In this document: positions 1-9,800 of the stretch, piece by piece
Layout of the letters: each line of letters opens with the position of its first letter
Numbering within the stretch: position 1 is the first letter of the stretch
Source of the DNA: Acidobacteriota bacterium
GTDB taxonomy: Bacteria; Acidobacteriota; Terriglobia; UBA7540
Length of the DNA stretch: 24,892 bases
Direction of reading: 5' to 3'
Assembly: GCA_021828245.1 (NCBI GenBank)
Contig: JAKASC010000006.1
Coordinates: forward strand, 1-24,892
Position numbers and translations under genes: made by a program
The notes under the pieces: generated by a model
The model's database searches: none
Seen by the model: only the letters and a program-made list of their open reading frames with translations
Told to the model about the DNA's origin: nothing

Positions 1-3000
1 GTTGGCAGCGTCAAGCAGCGGGTCACGGTTCGAAGCCAGGTTCAAATGATCCAGCCCGGCAATGCCACGCTCGGGGGATTAGTAAACAATGCGTTGATCG
101 TTAATCTGCCACTCGTAAATCGAAACGTCGTGACCCTGATGGCCACCTTGCCCGGCGTAGCCCCTTCGACCCCGAACAGCTATCAGAGCACGTTCTTTAC
201 ATCGGCGGTGCGCTATTCGGTGAACGGCGGGTTAGAGTCTACCTCCCAGATGGAACTTGACGGCCTCTCGTTCCTCAATCAGAGCGATATTCCGGGCATC
301 CTGGGCCTATCGGTCTTGCCCTCCGTCGACAGCATCCAGGACCTCCGTGTTCAGACCAATGACTATTCAGCCGCCTATGGCCGAAGCGGCGGCGGCATCA
401 CGACGATGGTCACCAAGTCGGGAACAAATCAGTTCCACGGGGACGCTTACGAATTCCTGCAAAACAACGCTTTCGAGGCCAACAGCTTCTTTTCCAACCG
501 CAGCGGAGGCAAGATTCCCCCCTACCACTACGACGATTACGGCTTCACCGTGGGTGGGCCCGTAATCAAGAAACACACGTTTTTCTTCTTCTCGTTTGAG
601 AGAAACCTCAATCACGCCGGGACTTTTGGTCTGTTCACTGTGCCCACCGCGGCGGAGCGAAATGGTGACTTCTCTCAGGATTTCAATTCCGCGGGGCAGC
701 TCATTACCATCTATAACCCGTTCACAACGACTCCCAATCCCGCCCAGCCGGGGACTTACCTTCGGACTTCATTTCCCGGCAATAAGATCCCAGCGAGCCT
801 CATGGATCCCGTCGCCGCCAAGGCAACAAGTTACTATCCAGCGCCCAACCTGCCCGGAACGCCTATCCCCGGCACGTCGTTATTTACGCCGGTGAATAAC
901 TTCGGCGCGACAGCCGTAGCCAGCACGCCGGTGCAGTTAATCGACTTTAGGGTCGACCACAACTTTAGCGACAGAATGCGGGCTTTCATTCGCTACGACT
1001 ATTTCAGCACCTCGTATGGGTCTCCCAATATATTCGGCAATCCCGCCGATGAGGGCTTTGGAACGTTGAGCTCGACGGGACATAACGCCGTGATCGGTTT
1101 TACCCAGTCGTTTGGGGCTAGCACCGTGCTCGACCTGCGCGCCGGCTTCGACCGGTTCGTAGCGTACCGGCCAAGCCAGGGATTAGGCTTCAATCTGACG
1201 ACCCTGGGCCTTCCCCAAAGCCTTGTGGCCTACTCCGCGCTGGGAAACGAGCCGCTGTTCCCCTTTTTCGGCCCGCAGGGCTACTCGTCGCTGGGTAACA
1301 ACGAGGGCCCATATTATACGAGCCACAACACCGATTACCTCGGCTCAGCTACCTTGGCGAAAATCATTGGGAGACACACCCTCCAGGTGGGGGCGGACAC
1401 GACCTCCTTTTTCCTGAACTTTTTCCAGGTAAACGGGTTCGTTACGAGCTTTTCCAACGCCATGACCCAAGGCCCTAACCCTCTCACCGTCTCCAATACA
1501 GACGGCGATGGTTTCGCGTCTTTCCTGCTGGGAGCTGGCGGCAGTGGCAGCATCTCAGACGGCCCTCAGCCCGCAAACGCCAACCATTATTTTGCCGAAT
1601 ACCTCGAGGACAACTTTCACTGGACGCCCAAATTCACCATTGATCTCGGGTTTCGGCTTGAGGAAGAAACTGCGACGACCGAGCGTTTTAACCGTCTGAC
1701 GGCCATTAATCCTTCCGTGCTCAATCCTATCTCGAAGGATGTGGGCTTCAACGTCTACGGTGGATATGTTTTCGCTGGCAACGGTCCGGATAATCTCGGG
1801 CGGCGCGCAATCGCGCCGATGGAATGGAAGCCGAATCCGCGAATTGGAATCGCTTACATGCTGAACAATAAAACGGTGATTCGGGCGGGCTATGGCATCT
1901 TTTATGGCGTTCCAATGGATGGCGCCACCGATTCCTTCACGGGAGGAACTTTTAGCACATCGACACCGTTCCTCGGCACTCTGGATGGCATTCACCCGAA
2001 TAATTCCTTGAGCAATCCCTTTCCCAACGGTTACGTCTATCCGGCAGGTACTTCGCTGGGCTTGCTTTCCAACGTCGGACTTGGCCTGGGAAGCGGATGG
2101 CCGCAAGCAATAGTGGATATGTACAATCAGCAATGGAATTTCACCATTCAACGAAGCATCACTCCGAACACGCTGTTCCAAGTGGCTTATGTGGGAAATA
2201 AGGGAACGCACCTCGGCATGTTTGAATGCTGCGGGGCCTATTCGAACATGAACCAACTGCCGGTAAGTGATCTGAGCCAAGGGAACGCCCTATTGAACCT
2301 GGTTTCCAATCCTTTCTATGGGTTTGTCACCGGAGGAACGCTTGCACAGCCGATGGTGCAAGCGGGTCAGTTGGAACGCCCGTTTCCAGAGTGGACTTCG
2401 GTAACACCAACCGATGCCGGCTGGGGCAATTCCAACTACGAGGCTCTGCAGGCGATGTTCCAGAAGCGGTACACAAACGGCACAACGTTCACGGCTTCGT
2501 ACACCTGGTCAAAAATGATGTCGGATGGCATTGACGGCCGCTGGAACGATGCGGTTGGCGCGGCGGGATTTCTCCGCAATTGGTACTGCCTCGAATGCGA
2601 ATATGCGGTGAACAGCTACGACGTGCCGCAGCGCCTTGTTTTGAGTGCAGCCTCGATGTTGCCGTTCGGAGAGGGCAAGCGATTTGGTTCGAGTTGGCGC
2701 GGAGTCACGAATGCTGTCTTAGGCGGCTGGCAAGCTAACGGGATCCTGACCCTCGCCTCCGGCATGCCCTTGGTCTTCTCCACGGCTCAGAACACCAGTT
2801 TTTCGTTTGGAGGCGGCCAGCACCCGAACTTGGTCGGGAACCCCGCGACCGGATTCACGCAAAGCATTGACGAGTGGTTCAACACGGCAGCTTTCGCTCA
2901 GCCCGCGAACTTCACGTTCGGGAACCTCGGCCGCACGGAGACCGCTGTTCGCCAGGACTGGACGCGAGACCTGGACTTCTCCCTCTTCAAGAACTTCACA

Positions 3001-3168
3001 TTTAAGGAAAGGTATCAACTTCAGTTTCGCGCTGAAGCGTTCAACCTCACCAATGTCCCGATATTCGGAGGCCCGGACACCGCTTTGGGCACGCCGGGCT
3101 TCGGCGTCATCGGAGGGCAAGCTAACGCGCCACGAACATTTCAATTAGCCCTCAAATTCATGTTTTGA
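1..3168 (+). CDS. TonB-dependent receptor, Oar-like (5' end outside window)
   Basis: Outer-membrane beta-barrel receptor expected to import an oligosaccharide or glycoside using TonB energy. The frame is open from base 1 without a start, so the first ATG at 46 is internal; the signal peptide and the usual N-terminal carboxypeptidase-regulatory-like domain would lie upstream. The visible part begins with the end of that domain (GSVKQRVTV) and then the plug: a TLGGLVNN...IVNLPLVNRN stretch, a YSVNGG..STSQMELDG segment and SIQDLRVQTNDYSAAYGRSGGG, all typical of acidobacterial Oar-type receptors. The rest is rich in alternating aromatic and polar strands, with N-R-x-A-I-x-P-M-E-W-K-P-N-P-R-I-G in the barrel, and ends in a terminal aromatic residue (LALKFMF), as expected for an outer-membrane barrel. 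The next gene starts 13 bp after its stop, suggesting co-transcription. The family call is firm; the substrate is inferred only from the neighbouring hydrolases. Confidence 0.93.
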   Translation, partial: VGSVKQRVTVRSQVQMIQPGNATLGGLVNNALIVNLPLVNRNVVTLMATLPGVAPSTPNSYQSTFFTSAVRYSVNGGLESTSQMELDGLSFLNQSDIPGILGLSVLPSVDSIQDLRVQTNDYSAAYGRSGGGITTMVTKSGTNQFHGDAYEFLQNNAFEANSFFSNRSGGKIPPYHYDDYGFTVGGPVIKKHTFFFFSFERNLNHAGTFGLFTVPTAAERNGDFSQDFNSAGQLITIYNPFTTTPNPAQPGTYLRTSFPGNKIPASLMDPVAAKATSYYPAPNLPGTPIPGTSLFTPVNNFGATAVASTPVQLIDFRVDHNFSDRMRAFIRYDYFSTSYGSPNIFGNPADEGFGTLSSTGHNAVIGFTQSFGASTVLDLRAGFDRFVAYRPSQGLGFNLTTLGLPQSLVAYSALGNEPLFPFFGPQGYSSLGNNEGPYYTSHNTDYLGSATLAKIIGRHTLQVGADTTSFFLNFFQVNGFVTSFSNAMTQGPNPLTVSNTDGDGFASFLLGAGGSGSISDGPQPANANHYFAEYLEDNFHWTPKFTIDLGFRLEEETATTERFNRLTAINPSVLNPISKDVGFNVYGGYVFAGNGPDNLGRRAIAPMEWKPNPRIGIAYMLNNKTVIRAGYGIFYGVPMDGATDSFTGGTFSTSTPFLGTLDGIHPNNSLSNPFPNGYVYPAGTSLGLLSNVGLGLGSGWPQAIVDMYNQQWNFTIQRSITPNTLFQVAYVGNKGTHLGMFECCGAYSNMNQLPVSDLSQGNALLNLVSNPFYGFVTGGTLAQPMVQAGQLERPFPEWTSVTPTDAGWGNSNYEALQAMFQKRYTNGTTFTASYTWSKMMSDGIDGRWNDAVGAAGFLRNWYCLECEYAVNSYDVPQRLVLSAASMLPFGEGKRFGSSWRGVTNAVLGGWQANGILTLASGMPLVFSTAQNTSFSFGGGQHPNLVGNPATGFTQSIDEWFNTAAFAQPANFTFGNLGRTETAVRQDWTRDLDFSLFKNFTFKERYQLQFRAEAFNLTNVPIFGGPDTALGTPGFGVIGGQANAPRTFQLALKFMF

Positions 3169-3181
3169 AGGGGACGAAAGT

Positions 3182-4249
3182 ATGCGAGGTGATCGCAGCC
3201 GCATCCGGCGTGTGCAAGCATCGCTAGCAATCGCTTTAGCCGCAACGCTTTTCGTCGTCGCCAGTACGGAAGTCAACGCCTTCAGCGGTTGGTTGGCCCA
3301 GCACTGGCCGCGTCCGCCCGCGTCGAAGAATGTGACCATCTCTAATGGTGGCCTCTCGGTGACTTTCAATCTTGCCTGGGGCGCCGTGGTAGTCGGGATC
3401 GCCAATAAGAATGTTGCCGGCGGCCTCAACATTGTGGATTTCAACGATGTGGGCCGGGAGCTGCAAACGGATCAGTTTCTTAGCTTAGACATCGCAGGCC
3501 GGCGCGAGTTGATAATCAACCCCACGCAGGCCGGTGCGGAGGGGTACCAGGCGTATTATCAGCATCCCAAAGGAATCGTGTTTCCCGAAAAGGGCAGTCC
3601 TGTGGTTCACTGGACTTCGACCCGCGATCATTTTCATGCAATCATCAAGCCGTGGGATTACGACACGGGTAATCCTACGCATTGGGTGTACGTCGAAGAC
3701 GTTCGCATCAATTCTGAAGGGGTTGCCCATTTTCATTACACCTTCCGCAACCACGACTTGAAGACCTACCTTATGAGCACGGAGGTGCCTACCCTTTACT
3801 CGGACCGCACTGACGCCTTCATGTACCCTCTGACCTCGCCCTATAGCCATCCGCGGCCCACAAGCCGCCAAGAGAAAAACACGAGATGGCCCGTCAAGCT
3901 GGTCGCCGCGAAGCCGCATTGGCCGCAGCAACGGCTGACATCCAAAGGGTGGATCGCGAACATCGATACCGGCGATAATCTCGGCATCTTCTACACGACG
4001 CCCGTGGGGTTTCACGAAGCGTTCGGCACTTTTCCTGGTTATCGCCGGGGAGTCGGCATTTCCGGCAACCCGCCGCTGGGCAAAACGAATGTGTCGGCAG
4101 ATGGGCTGACATCCTATCCGGGCGAAGTCTACTCCATCGATTTCTCGGTATTGGTCAGCACCCCGCAGAAAGGGCCAAGCCTTATATCCCAACAGCCTCC
4201 CGCCGAATTCAAGGTCGTGCGCAACATTCCGCCGAAGAAGGGAGTTTAA
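3182..4249 (+). CDS. Secreted protein of unknown function next to TonB-dependent receptor
   Basis: A 355-aa protein I do not recognise. The N-terminus is a Sec-type signal peptide: basic MRGDRSRIRRVQ, a hydrophobic core LAIALAATLFVVA, and a plausible cleavage after VNA (about residue 31). The mature part opens with SKNVTISNGGLSVTFNLAWGAVVVGIANK and then DVGRELQTDQF, a beta-rich pattern reminiscent of the start of galactose-mutarotase-like or polysaccharide-lyase-like beta-sandwich domains; this is a resemblance only. No catalytic motif is evident. The ATG is preceded by a purine-rich GAAGGGGA about 8 bp upstream. It sits 13 bp behind the receptor gene, so it may be a surface or periplasmic partner of that receptor, such as a glycan-binding protein or an accessory enzyme. 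Alternatives are a carbohydrate epimerase-like fold or a structural protein. Confidence 0.8.
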   Translation: MRGDRSRIRRVQASLAIALAATLFVVASTEVNAFSGWLAQHWPRPPASKNVTISNGGLSVTFNLAWGAVVVGIANKNVAGGLNIVDFNDVGRELQTDQFLSLDIAGRRELIINPTQAGAEGYQAYYQHPKGIVFPEKGSPVVHWTSTRDHFHAIIKPWDYDTGNPTHWVYVEDVRINSEGVAHFHYTFRNHDLKTYLMSTEVPTLYSDRTDAFMYPLTSPYSHPRPTSRQEKNTRWPVKLVAAKPHWPQQRLTSKGWIANIDTGDNLGIFYTTPVGFHEAFGTFPGYRRGVGISGNPPLGKTNVSADGLTSYPGEVYSIDFSVLVSTPQKGPSLISQQPPAEFKVVRNIPPKKGV

Positions 4250-4592
4250 CGCGAGCCTTCCTTGTGGGCTCACACACCGGACAAGAAAAAACTGTCTTAC
4301 TTGTCTCCACGATCTCATTATCAAGGCATAGAATTAGAGCTTGTCCGTGAACCGTAGTCCGAAGCTCGCTGAAGATGGCGGAAGGATATGCACTAGATGA
4401 GCCAAGCTACTGGTAAGTCTTTTAATGCTGGAGGCACTGGACTGTGGCGGCTTGACGCCGTCTTCTCTCCGGGCGGCTTGCTGGGCGCGGGAAGACGAGC
4501 TTGGGCCGCGAGCACGCTCGCCGCCGCAAAGCGGGAGCAAGCACGGCTCAGGCACAGCAGGATTCGGCCAAGGTTGGGTCAGGGAGTTGGGA
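4250..4592. repeat. Gene-free gap with palindromic repeat-like segments
   Basis: No credible gene lies here. An open frame continues upstream from the rhamnosidase gene to an ATG at 4425, but it reads as low-complexity Arg/Ser/Gly-rich sequence encoded by inverted repeats. These include a perfect GCGAGC-AC-GCTCGC palindrome at 4508-4521 and a CGTCTTC / GAAGACG pair at 4459-4465 and 4491-4497. A GAGCC / GGCTC pair at 4253-4272 just after the preceding stop could form a weak hairpin, but no T-tract follows, so I do not call it a terminator. The region looks like decayed intergenic repeat. I could not pick out a convincing promoter for the downstream gene. Confidence 0.5.
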
Positions 4593-6827
4593 GTGTGGCA
4601 TAGTCGACGTAACGCACTGAAGGGATTAGGCTCGGGCGCGCTCTCAGCTCTTGGCATCGCAAAATCTCCAGGGAAGGCAGATTTCCCAGCCCCATCCAGT
4701 CAAGGGAATGGCATCGGTCCCGAGCAGGCTTTCCTATCTGCTACTGTTTCCGTTCGCAAGGTTGGATTCCCGACCCGTGAAGAATTTGAATCTCCACCCC
4801 GCCACGTTCGGCCCATTACGTGGTATTTTCCGCCACGTCCCGATGGCGGAAAGATTGCGACTGATCTAGCCGACCTTAAAAAACTTGGTATCGGCGGCGT
4901 CTGCCTGCTACCCGATGCTCCCCTCCTCAAGTGTGAATACCTTTCGCCCGAATTCTGGCAGTTGACCCACATGACGATCAAGGAGGCAATCCGCCAGGAT
5001 TTCCGTATTTGGCTTTATGACGAAGCCGGGTACCCGAGCACTTCGGCGGGCGGCTACGTGCTTCGACACCACCCGAAGTATGTCGTTACCGGGCTCGAAT
5101 ATGATCAAGGCCCTGTTAACGATGGAGCCTTTACCGTAGACGACCCGGTTGTGGCGGAACAAATGGCGGAAGGTGGCGCAGTGATTGCCACGGTGGGGGG
5201 CGGTACCTATATCAAGCGGGTCGGTGATCCGCTAGCGACAATTGCTCAAGGACGAGATGGCTTGAAGCTGCCGCTTTCGAATCTCATGGACGCCGACGCG
5301 GGCCGGGAGTTCATCTCCTCAACATATGAAGGTTATGCCCGCACCGTGGGACGGCACTTTGGCAAAGAAATCGAAGCGATTTTTACGGATGAACCGTGTC
5401 TGCACGTGGCGGGCTATTGGAACTCCGGTGAGAAAGCCGAGAATCATCGCCCGTTGTTTCCGTGGGTGGATGGCTTCCCGGAATATTTTTACACGAAGAA
5501 GGGTTATGACTTGCTTCCTTTGCTTCCGTGCCTGGTGAAGGACGCCGGCCCGGAAGCGGTGAATGTCCGGTGCGATTATTGGGAAGTGGTTTGCGAGCTG
5601 GTGATGGAGGGATACTTCGATCAGCGCTTCAACTGGTGCGCGCAGCACAACATCTCCTCTACTGGCCACATGCTGCTGGAGGAGTGGTTGATGACCCACC
5701 TAATGTTCACGGGAAGCTTGATCCGCGCTGCTGCCCGAGAGCACATTCCCGGGGTTGATTTGATCGGCCCGCGTCCGAACCTTGCTTCATTGGAACACAC
5801 CATGACGGGAGTCGGCGGAGTGTGGGTACCGAAATACATCAGTTCGGCGGCGCACACTCGTGGCCGGTCCGACGTCATGAGCGAAAGCTTTGCCGCGTCC
5901 GGGCCCACCATGACCCTTGAAAAGATGGTGGCCACGGCCAACTGGGAATACGTCGCCGGGGTGACGGAATTGCTGCCAATGAGCCACCAGTACGCACGCC
6001 GGACGATTCCCCCAAACGCGCTCGAAACCACTCATGACGAGTTCTATCGAGACCCGACGTTTTTTGCTACCTATCTGGCGCGGCTCCGGTCGATGCTGAG
6101 CGGCGGCGCGCATGTGGCGGACCTCGGGGTGCTGGTTCCGGAGACAAGCATCTGGGCCAACTACGTTCCGGCTCGGGTGGGAATGCCTTATGAAGACTAC
6201 CGGAAGAAGAATCCGGTGGCAGCAAAACTCGATGACGATTTTTCGGCGCTGTCGATTGAACTTCTTCGCAGCCAAATGGATTTTGACTATCTCGACGACG
6301 AAATCTTTGTGACGGCAGAAGTCTCCGGCGGCAAGCTTCACTTGGCGGATGAAGCTTACAGCGTTCTGGTGATCCCTCGGTCCACGACGATGCGCTATGC
6401 CGTTGCGGAGAAAGTGGTCGCTTTTCGTCACGCCGGAGGCCACGTGATCGCCTGCGGCGCACTGCCGACTACCTCCATGGAACGCGGCAGAAGTCAGGCG
6501 TTGAAACAGGCCTTGGCGGCGGTCCCGGTGGCGGCGACGCCGGAGGAACTGGTTCAGGGGATTCGAAAGATTTGGCAGCCCGATCTCGTGCTCGATCGGC
6601 CCGATTCGAAATTCTACTATCTGCACCGGCGGAAAGGCGGCCATGAGATCTATTTCCTGATCAATATGGCTGAGGGGCCGTGCGAGCATCAGATCAAGTT
6701 TCGAGCGACCGGGGGTGCGAGCATTTGGGATCCGCGCACGGGAGAAATTAAACCCTTTAACGGGCGCGAAGTGCGAATAGAGGGATTGTCGGCGCTGTTC
6801 GTCGTATTCGGTAGTGTCCAAGCGTAG
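4593..6827 (+). CDS. GH106-like alpha-L-rhamnosidase, Tat-exported, short form
   Basis: Predicted exo-acting alpha-L-rhamnosidase releasing terminal L-rhamnose outside the cytoplasm. I chose the GTG at 4593 (744 aa): AGGGAG lies 6 bp upstream, the protein then begins with a Tat leader (SRRNALKGLGSG), and the leader matches that of the next gene codon for codon around RRN; the longer ATG at 4425 would add repeat-derived sequence. From about residue 73 the protein follows GH106: RPITWYF.P, DLADLKKLGIGGVCLLPD, LYDEAGYPS (D143, E144), FTDEP (D266, E267), TGHMLLEEW (357-365) and VMSESFAASG (E431). The Glu in the TGH..E and S-E-S/T-F motifs are the natural candidates for the acid and base established for the family. 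It ends after a short beta domain, without the C-terminal galactose-binding jelly roll found in longer GH106 proteins and in the second copy in this window. Family confidence is good; the exact linkage is unknown. Confidence 0.85.
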   Translation: MWHSRRNALKGLGSGALSALGIAKSPGKADFPAPSSQGNGIGPEQAFLSATVSVRKVGFPTREEFESPPRHVRPITWYFPPRPDGGKIATDLADLKKLGIGGVCLLPDAPLLKCEYLSPEFWQLTHMTIKEAIRQDFRIWLYDEAGYPSTSAGGYVLRHHPKYVVTGLEYDQGPVNDGAFTVDDPVVAEQMAEGGAVIATVGGGTYIKRVGDPLATIAQGRDGLKLPLSNLMDADAGREFISSTYEGYARTVGRHFGKEIEAIFTDEPCLHVAGYWNSGEKAENHRPLFPWVDGFPEYFYTKKGYDLLPLLPCLVKDAGPEAVNVRCDYWEVVCELVMEGYFDQRFNWCAQHNISSTGHMLLEEWLMTHLMFTGSLIRAAAREHIPGVDLIGPRPNLASLEHTMTGVGGVWVPKYISSAAHTRGRSDVMSESFAASGPTMTLEKMVATANWEYVAGVTELLPMSHQYARRTIPPNALETTHDEFYRDPTFFATYLARLRSMLSGGAHVADLGVLVPETSIWANYVPARVGMPYEDYRKKNPVAAKLDDDFSALSIELLRSQMDFDYLDDEIFVTAEVSGGKLHLADEAYSVLVIPRSTTMRYAVAEKVVAFRHAGGHVIACGALPTTSMERGRSQALKQALAAVPVAATPEELVQGIRKIWQPDLVLDRPDSKFYYLHRRKGGHEIYFLINMAEGPCEHQIKFRATGGASIWDPRTGEIKPFNGREVRIEGLSALFVVFGSVQA

Positions 6828-6892
6828 ACTCCCTCGGCGTCGCAAGTTTCAAACGGTGAGGAGGGAACACCCTCCCTCAAGAGGAGAGTGAC
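6828..6892 (+). promoter_or_regulatory. Intercistronic hairpin and ribosome binding site
   Basis: The 65-bp spacer between two plus-strand Tat-enzyme genes holds a short stem GAGGG-AACA-CCCTC (about 6861-6874) followed by GAGGAG around 6881-6886, placed 6-7 bp before the GTG start at 6893. The hairpin could adjust the relative expression of the second gene, or be incidental. The strong Shine-Dalgarno supports the GTG start. Confidence 0.4.
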
Positions 6893-9800
6893 GTGGGAAT
6901 CAATCGACGCAACGTACTACAGGGATTAGGGCTCGGCCTACTGTCATCCCTGGGATGGTCAAAACCTTCTTCGGAGACCGGCGGGCGAGGCGTGCGTGGA
7001 CCACGAGGAACGCCCGCTTCCGCGATACCCGTAACAGCCAATCAGCAGGCGGGCGGGGGCGTACCGGAAAATGTGTATCGCGGCGAACTGCTTACGTATC
7101 CGGGGCCGTGGGCTTTTGCCATTCCGCACTCCACCATCATTCTCGTCCGCGACGAGGAACTCATAACCTTAGCCGCTAACCCGGACAAGGTTCTTAACCT
7201 CGCCCTTTCCCACACACCCCGCTACGAAAGCCTTCGGCAAATATGCGAGCGTGCACAGGCGCGGGGCGAGCGGACGCTAACGGTCGCTTTCGATCAATTC
7301 TTCGCGCAGTATCGTCCGGGACAGAATACTCCCCGGCGGCTGATGCCGGATACAGAAGAATACATCCAGAAAGTAGCTGCCGTCGGCCGCTTCGCGGGCA
7401 AGTACGGGCTTGCGCTTGAATTGAGCGTGCTTTCGCCACTCGAATTGGGTAAGGGCTATGTGGCGCGTACCGGCGAGTCCGGCATCTGGATGCACTATCG
7501 GAAAGGAGTGCGCGATCCCAAGACTGGAGCCTTCAGCGTCCAACTCTGGCGTCAGCAGGTTTGGGTCAATAACAAGGGCCCTATCAACGTCGAGAATGCC
7601 GGCGTGCGAGTGTTCGCGTTCCACGAAACCCAGGTTCCGCAGGCGCCCTATCGCGCCGTCAATCCTGCAGACATTGTGGAAATTAAAGAGGGCGTAGACG
7701 TCGAGTCCATGGACAACCTCATCTCCCGATCCGGCGAATACCGTGCAGTAAGGATCCGCGTTCATGGGAAGGGGACAATCTCGCGGGGTGATTGCGATCG
7801 CGTGCTAGTGGTGCAATTGTATCGGACGCCGGAAATGGACTACTTCAGCCCGAAGGCTCTGCCCTTCATGACCAAGCTGATCGACCGTTACGCCGCGGCC
7901 GGCATTCGCCTGAATGGGCTTTATTCGGATGAGATGCACATCCAGCAGGACTGGTCTTATTTCCATCACCACGATCACGGCGAATTTGCTTTGCGCTACG
8001 TCAGTCCGTGGCTGGCGCGGAAGTTTGCGGCCCTCTACGGGTCGGAATACGGGGATTTTGCAAAGTATCTGATCTATTTTGTCCACGGTCAGGCGGATTG
8101 GTCGAACGACCTGAGCGCCAAAGAGGGCTTCATGCAATCGTTCGGGGCGGCGACCGATGAAGTGCAACACCCCGCTCTTTTCCGTGCGCGGTACTATCAC
8201 CTCCTGCAGGATGGCGTCGTGGATCTGTTCGCTCAAGCCAAGCGTTACGCTGAGGGTAAGATGGGGCATCGTCTCGAAGCGCGGGCTCACGCTACCTGGG
8301 CGGAAAGTCCGACCATCGATTACTGGGGAATCGGAGGGAGCGACCCATGGCGGGCACAATATGAGTACACCTCGAATTTCCTTTGGTCGAACACCGTGCA
8401 GCAGGCGGCCTCCGCCTGCTATGACTACTTCAAGTGGGGTGATTTTCTTACCGGCAACGGCAACGACTACGCGGAGGGCGGCTGGCTGGATCGCGATTAT
8501 TTTGCTCTGGCGATGGCTGTCTCCACAGGCATCCTCAACGACGTGCCTTATTCGTATGCGGCGCACTGGGGCATGCCGGCGGCCGTGAGCGAGCGCCGGA
8601 CGGCACTCGAGGAAACGTATGGGGTGGTGTCAATACCTGAACTCTACGGCGCAGTTCAAGGCGCCGAGCATCGCAACGTTGACGTTCTGATGCTGTATCC
8701 GCTCGATTTGGTGGCAGCGGAAGAACGATTCGGCAGTTGGATGACGCAATACGGCTACACCGATTACGTCACTGCGGCCAAGTTGCTTGAGCGCGGAAAG
8801 GTCAATGGCAAGACAATCGAGATGGCGGGACGGCGATTCACCACCCTCGTGGCGCTGTTCGAGCCCTTCCCCTCCGCGCGACTCCTTGCTCTTATGGAGG
8901 AATTTGTCGGAAACGGCGGCCGCCTGATCTGGTCTGGTCCGCCTCCGTTCCTGAATCTTGAGGGCGAAAGTGCGCTGGATGACTGGCAGGAAATCTTCGG
9001 TGTCGATTATTTACTGGGCGCTGCGGAAGTGCCATGGTCGCGGGTCAATGTTAACGGAATTGCTGCCCCGGGCAATCTGCTACGCTTTGAGGGAGCTTTG
9101 AGCAAGGTGAAACCCCAGGTGATTCTGACCGATTTCCTGGTGGATCACATGTACCCCGTGCGGCCTCGGCCGGGGACGACCGTTGCGGCCCGCGTTAAGG
9201 ATTGGGTCGTAGGCACACAGCGTGGCAGCGCGACCTTTCTTGGCTACCGCCCGCGCGATGACCAATCCAGCAGCCTCGGCTACGACACCCGAAACTGGTA
9301 TGAGGTCTTGGCCGCGCTAGGCACGTATCCCTCGACGCAAAAGTTCGCCGGCATCAACGATAACACGGAGCACATCTCACGCACTGGAGCTTACCTGGCT
9401 TGCCGGTTTCCAAACGGGGCAGTGGCGTTAGCGCCGCACCTGCGTGACGTGGAAGAAGGGTGGAGCGGAGGGTTTGCTCGGAACGTTGAGCAGGACCGCG
9501 CCTACCTGGCGCGCCATCCGCTGCCTTCACCGTCAATCCGCCTTCGCGAATTCCACGTGGAGGGGCATGTCGTCAGTTACGATGGGGAGCACGCGGTGGC
9601 ATTCCGCGTCGACGAGCAAGGAAATCTCGTCGCCTTTGCCGGCCGAAAGTGCCACGAGATTACGATTGATGGACGAAGGACAGTCTTTGCTGATCGCGAT
9701 ATGGACATAGTCGGCTGGTCGCCGGTCGCTCGGGAACGGCGTGTCCAAACCGGCGCGGTGATGCAGATCCAAGCGTCCGGGACGGGACAAGTACGCATTC

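Noticed and set aside
1555..2280. 241-codon minus-strand ORF inside the TonB-dependent receptor
   Set aside because: Antisense to a clearly coding receptor frame; no domain pattern and no start signal.
3485..4324. 279-codon minus-strand ORF
   Set aside because: Shadow of the secreted 355-aa protein on the plus strand, which has a signal peptide and ribosome binding site.
4425..4592. Upstream extension of the GH106 reading frame to an ATG at 4425
   Set aside because: Encodes low-complexity sequence from palindromic repeats and would bury the Tat leader; GTG at 4593 has a Shine-Dalgarno and matches the leader of the next gene.
5787..6845. 352-codon minus-strand ORF
   Set aside because: Antisense shadow of the GH106 gene; Arg/His-rich with no recognisable fold.
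7805..8566. 253-codon minus-strand ORF
   Set aside because: Antisense shadow of the 1020-aa protein gene.
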